The notes beneath the pieces are model-generated. The model was not told the origin of the DNA. It made no database searches and saw nothing but the letters and a program-made list of their open reading frames with translations. The position numbers and the translations under genes are program-made. A stretch of DNA of 64,000 nucleotides. Origin: Gigaspora rosea. Lineage: Eukaryota > Glomeromycota > Glomeromycetes > Diversisporales > Gigasporaceae. This document shows, piece by piece, positions 61,728-64,000 of the stretch (its first letter is position 1; each line of letters opens with the position of its first letter). The DNA lies in the NCBI GenBank assembly GCA_003550325.1, contig QKWP01000135.1, positions 50,067 through 114,066 on the forward strand, written 5' to 3'.

Positions 61728-62009
61728 ATAGTACATGTAGTCTAGAACCAATATCACGTGATTAAAATGGCCAAAATTTTAAAAATTTTTATTATAAAAA
61801 TTTTGTATTACATAAAAAATTAGCCAATTAGATTTTAGTATAATAAAATATTTTTAAAAATTTATATTATTGACCAAAATTTTAAAATATATTAAATATT
61901 CTGGCTAATAACTTTCGTTTGAGTAAGCTAAAAAAATTTTGGTTTTTAATTATTTTTATTTTATATAGTTATTAGAAATTATATAATATTGGTTCTAGGC
62001 ACCATACAT
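61728..62009. mobile_element. MITE family D copy 2 (about 282 bp)
   Basis: acatatagtacatgtagtct and agaaccaatatcacgtga at one end, ataatattggttctagg and the inverse of the tip at the other. Opposite orientation to 34746-35070. Confidence 0.7.
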
Positions 62010-62289
62010 CTTATCAGTAAATCTAAATATTAATAATACTATGAAATTTTTAAGCAAAAAAAACTATCATATAGTATGATTTTTTGTTAAAAAGTTATAT
62101 TATAGTTTTTGTTTTGCAAATTCAAAGCAATTAAAAAATTTAATGCACTATGGTTAGCTAACTCTCATAGACTCTACACATAAGGGGGCTTCCAGAAATC
62201 AGCTGATTTTTTTTACTATAAGCCCACCTCACCCCTACCCCACCCACCTCCACCTGATACCCAATCAACCAATTAGATTTTATGATTAT

Positions 62290-62749
62290 TAAAAAGTTAG
62301 ATATAATATCTAATAGTAAATAACTTTTGATCTACTGGCCCAATTTCGACGGTTTAACCACCGAAATGATCCTCTCAATGAGAGAATTCTAGCAAGCCCA
62401 AAATCATTAAAATCTAATCACTGGATTCTAAGATCGGAATAGATTTGTGTTACTATAAAAGTTTATAATTATATAATTATTAAAAAATTATAAACTATTT
62501 ATAGTAACACAAATTTATTCTGATCTCTGGATTCTGTGATTGGATTTTTATGATTTTGGTCTTGCTAGAATCCTCTCATTAAGCTAATCATTTTGGTAGT
62601 TAAATCATCGAAATTGGCCCAGTAGATCAAAAGTTATTAACAATTAAAAATTAATTTTCAATTGTTAATTACTGGGCCAATTTCGATGATTCAACTACCA
62701 AAATGAGAGGATTCTAGCAAGCCCAAAATCATGAAAATCTAATCACTGG
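62290..62749. repeat. Palindromic cluster on gatcctctcaatgagag
   Basis: Three related blocks (aacttttgatctactggccc, tttcgacgg / cgaaattgg, attctagcaagcccaaaatc) alternate in orientation, with a hairpin at 62425-62520 (gtgttactataaaagtttat). It continues at 63023-63065 after the insertion at 62750. Confidence 0.75.
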
Positions 62750-63022
62750 TAGGGTTCCTCAAATTCAAATCAAATCAAATATTGGATCAATTTGAATTTG
62801 ATCAAATCAAATTGATCCTGATTTGAATTTAATTTGATTCAAATATTTGAATTTGAATTTGATTTGAATTTGAATTTTTAATAGTAAAATCAAATATTTG
62901 TCAAATCAAATCAAATTTGACCATATTTGAATTTGATCAAATCAAATAGTCAAATTTGAATTTGAATTTGATTAAATATTTGATTCAAATATTTGAAGAT
63001 CAAATCAAATTGCGGAACCCTA
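62750..63022. mobile_element. hAT-like MITE made of CAAAT simple sequence (273 bp)
   Basis: Ends tagggttcc and ggaacccta, perfect 8-bp duplication atcactgg (62742-62749, 63023-63030). TAGGG-type tips plus 8-bp targets fit hAT. Everything between the tips is iterated caaatcaaat / tttgaattt with long self-complementary arms. Confidence 0.9.
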
Positions 63023-63327
63023 ATCACTGGATCCTAAGATCATAATAAATTTGTGTTACTATAGAAGTTTTATTTTTTTTTAAATTCGGCAGTCTTGCCT
63101 ATACTTTATTAGGTTTAATAATATTATAATTTAAAATATTAACTTTGCAGGAAGCTATTCTCCCTTGCATCTAAATTACAAGTATTGGCTCACCCGGTTG
63201 TTCAAAGAATACCTATGTGCGACCTGCTATAGTAAGATTTACCTCTATACCAACCTATCCTGCATTTAGATTTGTTAGTATTTCACCGGACAGCTCTTAC
63301 GGCCTGTCAAGACTACTAAATAATTTT

Positions 63328-63753
63328 CTACCATTCAGCCCATTGGCCACCTTTAATCCAACTCAAGACTTCACTTCTGGTTATATCTAGGACAGCTTTC
63401 CACCTTTCTTCCACTTTTTTCGTTTTACTTCTTCCTTGTACCTTGTTTTCCTTTTCATTCGTTTCTGCTTTTTTGGTTTGTTTTTTCCTTTTTTTCCTCC
63501 CATTGGTATCTGAAAAAGGTCTTCTTTTTTCTTTACGCCCTATACCATTTTCTTTTTCCCACTCCTGTACTAATTTACATCTTGCGACCCAGATATTGTT
63601 GTAAATCCTTTTTATCCAATTTTTCCAAAATTTTACCACTAAGTTTCTTGTTTGGGCATTGGACTTGAAACTTGGACAGGACTCCGGACATCTCTCATAT
63701 AGGTCATAACTGATCTGCACAAATTTTAAGGTTTTTGCTACCTCTAAAATCAA
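63328..63753 (-). CDS. Retroelement-like C-terminal fragment (141 aa)
   Basis: Continuous minus-strand frame. An aromatic/basic segment NNIWVARCKLVQEWEKENGI is followed by about 50 residues of Lys/Glu/Arg/Thr and the closing SEVLSWIKGGQWAEW. This arrangement (IWxxRC...WExxxGI, basic linker, WIKGG) resembles the C-terminal tail of non-LTR retrotransposon proteins abundant in Glomeromycotina; the reverse transcriptase itself is absent. The sequence around its start (gttatgacctatatgagagatgtcc) recurs at about 53145. It may be a 5'-truncated copy rather than a functional gene. Confidence 0.45.
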   Translation of the reverse strand: MILEVAKTLKFVQISYDLYERCPESCPSFKSNAQTRNLVVKFWKNWIKRIYNNIWVARCKLVQEWEKENGIGRKEKRRPFSDTNGRKKRKKQTKKAETNEKENKVQGRSKTKKVEERWKAVLDITRSEVLSWIKGGQWAEW

Positions 63754-63916
63754 GTAAATTTGCTAAAAATTCAATTATTACATAAAGTTTTTATAGTAAT
63801 TTGCTAAAAACTAAATTATTACATTTAGATAGTGCTCTTAGGTTCAGGTGCTCTAAAAAAAATTTGTGCAGCATATAAAAATACATTTTACTGGCATATT
63901 TACTTTTATATTTCTT

Positions 63917-64000
63917 GAAAATTTAAGAAGAGATACTTAATTTTGAATTTTTTGATCAAAAAATCAAAAATTAAGAATCTTTTCTTAAATTTTCAAGAAA
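63917..64000. repeat. Near-perfect palindrome at the window edge
   Basis: tttcttgaaaatttaagaag is inverted at the end of the window, with tacttaattttgaatttttt against aaaaaatcaaaaattaag inside. It may extend beyond the window. Confidence 0.85.

Noticed and set aside
63061..63327. Separate gene upstream of the window end
   Set aside because: Composition is somewhat richer than background but no open frame or motif could be found; it may be the 3' part of the retroelement-like fragment.

Overview
The window is extremely A+T-rich eukaryotic nuclear DNA in which intact genes are rare and small inverted-repeat transposons are dense. The gene remnants point to an arbuscular mycorrhizal fungus (Glomeromycotina, Rhizophagus-like). 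The evidence is a protein kinase whose N-terminus carries a YGKCxxC...WCxxC zinc-ribbon-like lead and a WTSGxKDID linker, short Sel1-repeat proteins, and degenerate hAT and FAR1/MULE transposases. The lineage is inferred from family resemblance, not from a search.

Layout. (1) 1-8760: repeats only. These include a 666-bp hAT-like MITE with perfect 8-bp target duplications (365-1030), a foldback element with 9-bp duplications (4265-4897) inside a larger inverted-repeat element (3901-6610), and several nested MITEs. (2) 9010-17360: copy 1 of a Sel1 gene / 154-bp tandem array / kinase cassette. It is a pseudogene pair, and its kinase tail is displaced about 5 kb by a nested hAT-type insertion (12267-16354) that carries a dead hAT transposase. 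(3) 17630-30000: a SINE fragment and MITEs at the edges, and a roughly 8 kb stretch (19730-28120) with few recognisable repeats. That stretch holds the best intact gene, a 132-codon WGR-domain protein (24048-24446). (4) 30000-45500: SINEs, including a 1.04-kb element with a tRNA-like head, a second hAT fragment, an inverted minisatellite structure (38440-40110), and an array of palindromic units repeatedly used as an insertion target (40530-43510). (5) 47850-50735: copy 2 of the Sel1/array/kinase cassette. Its Sel1 gene is intact (127 aa); its kinase has several frame changes. (6) 51000-64000: more MITEs, a second 1.06-kb tRNA-headed SINE (54960-56017), a dead FAR1/MULE transposase (minus strand, about 56440-59100), other transposon coding fragments, and an 8-bp-TSD MITE made almost entirely of CAAAT-like simple sequence (62750-63022).

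How the parts relate. Only the WGR gene and the second Sel1 gene look translatable as they stand. The two cassettes are copies of one segment about 38.8 kb apart, each keeping Sel1, then the 154-bp array, then the kinase, in the same order and strand. Most of the remainder is repeats nested inside repeats. Target-site duplications at several of them allow exact boundaries and relative insertion order to be read. No CRISPR array, rRNA, complete tRNA gene or virus gene was seen. A 44-base run of N lies at 53841-53884.
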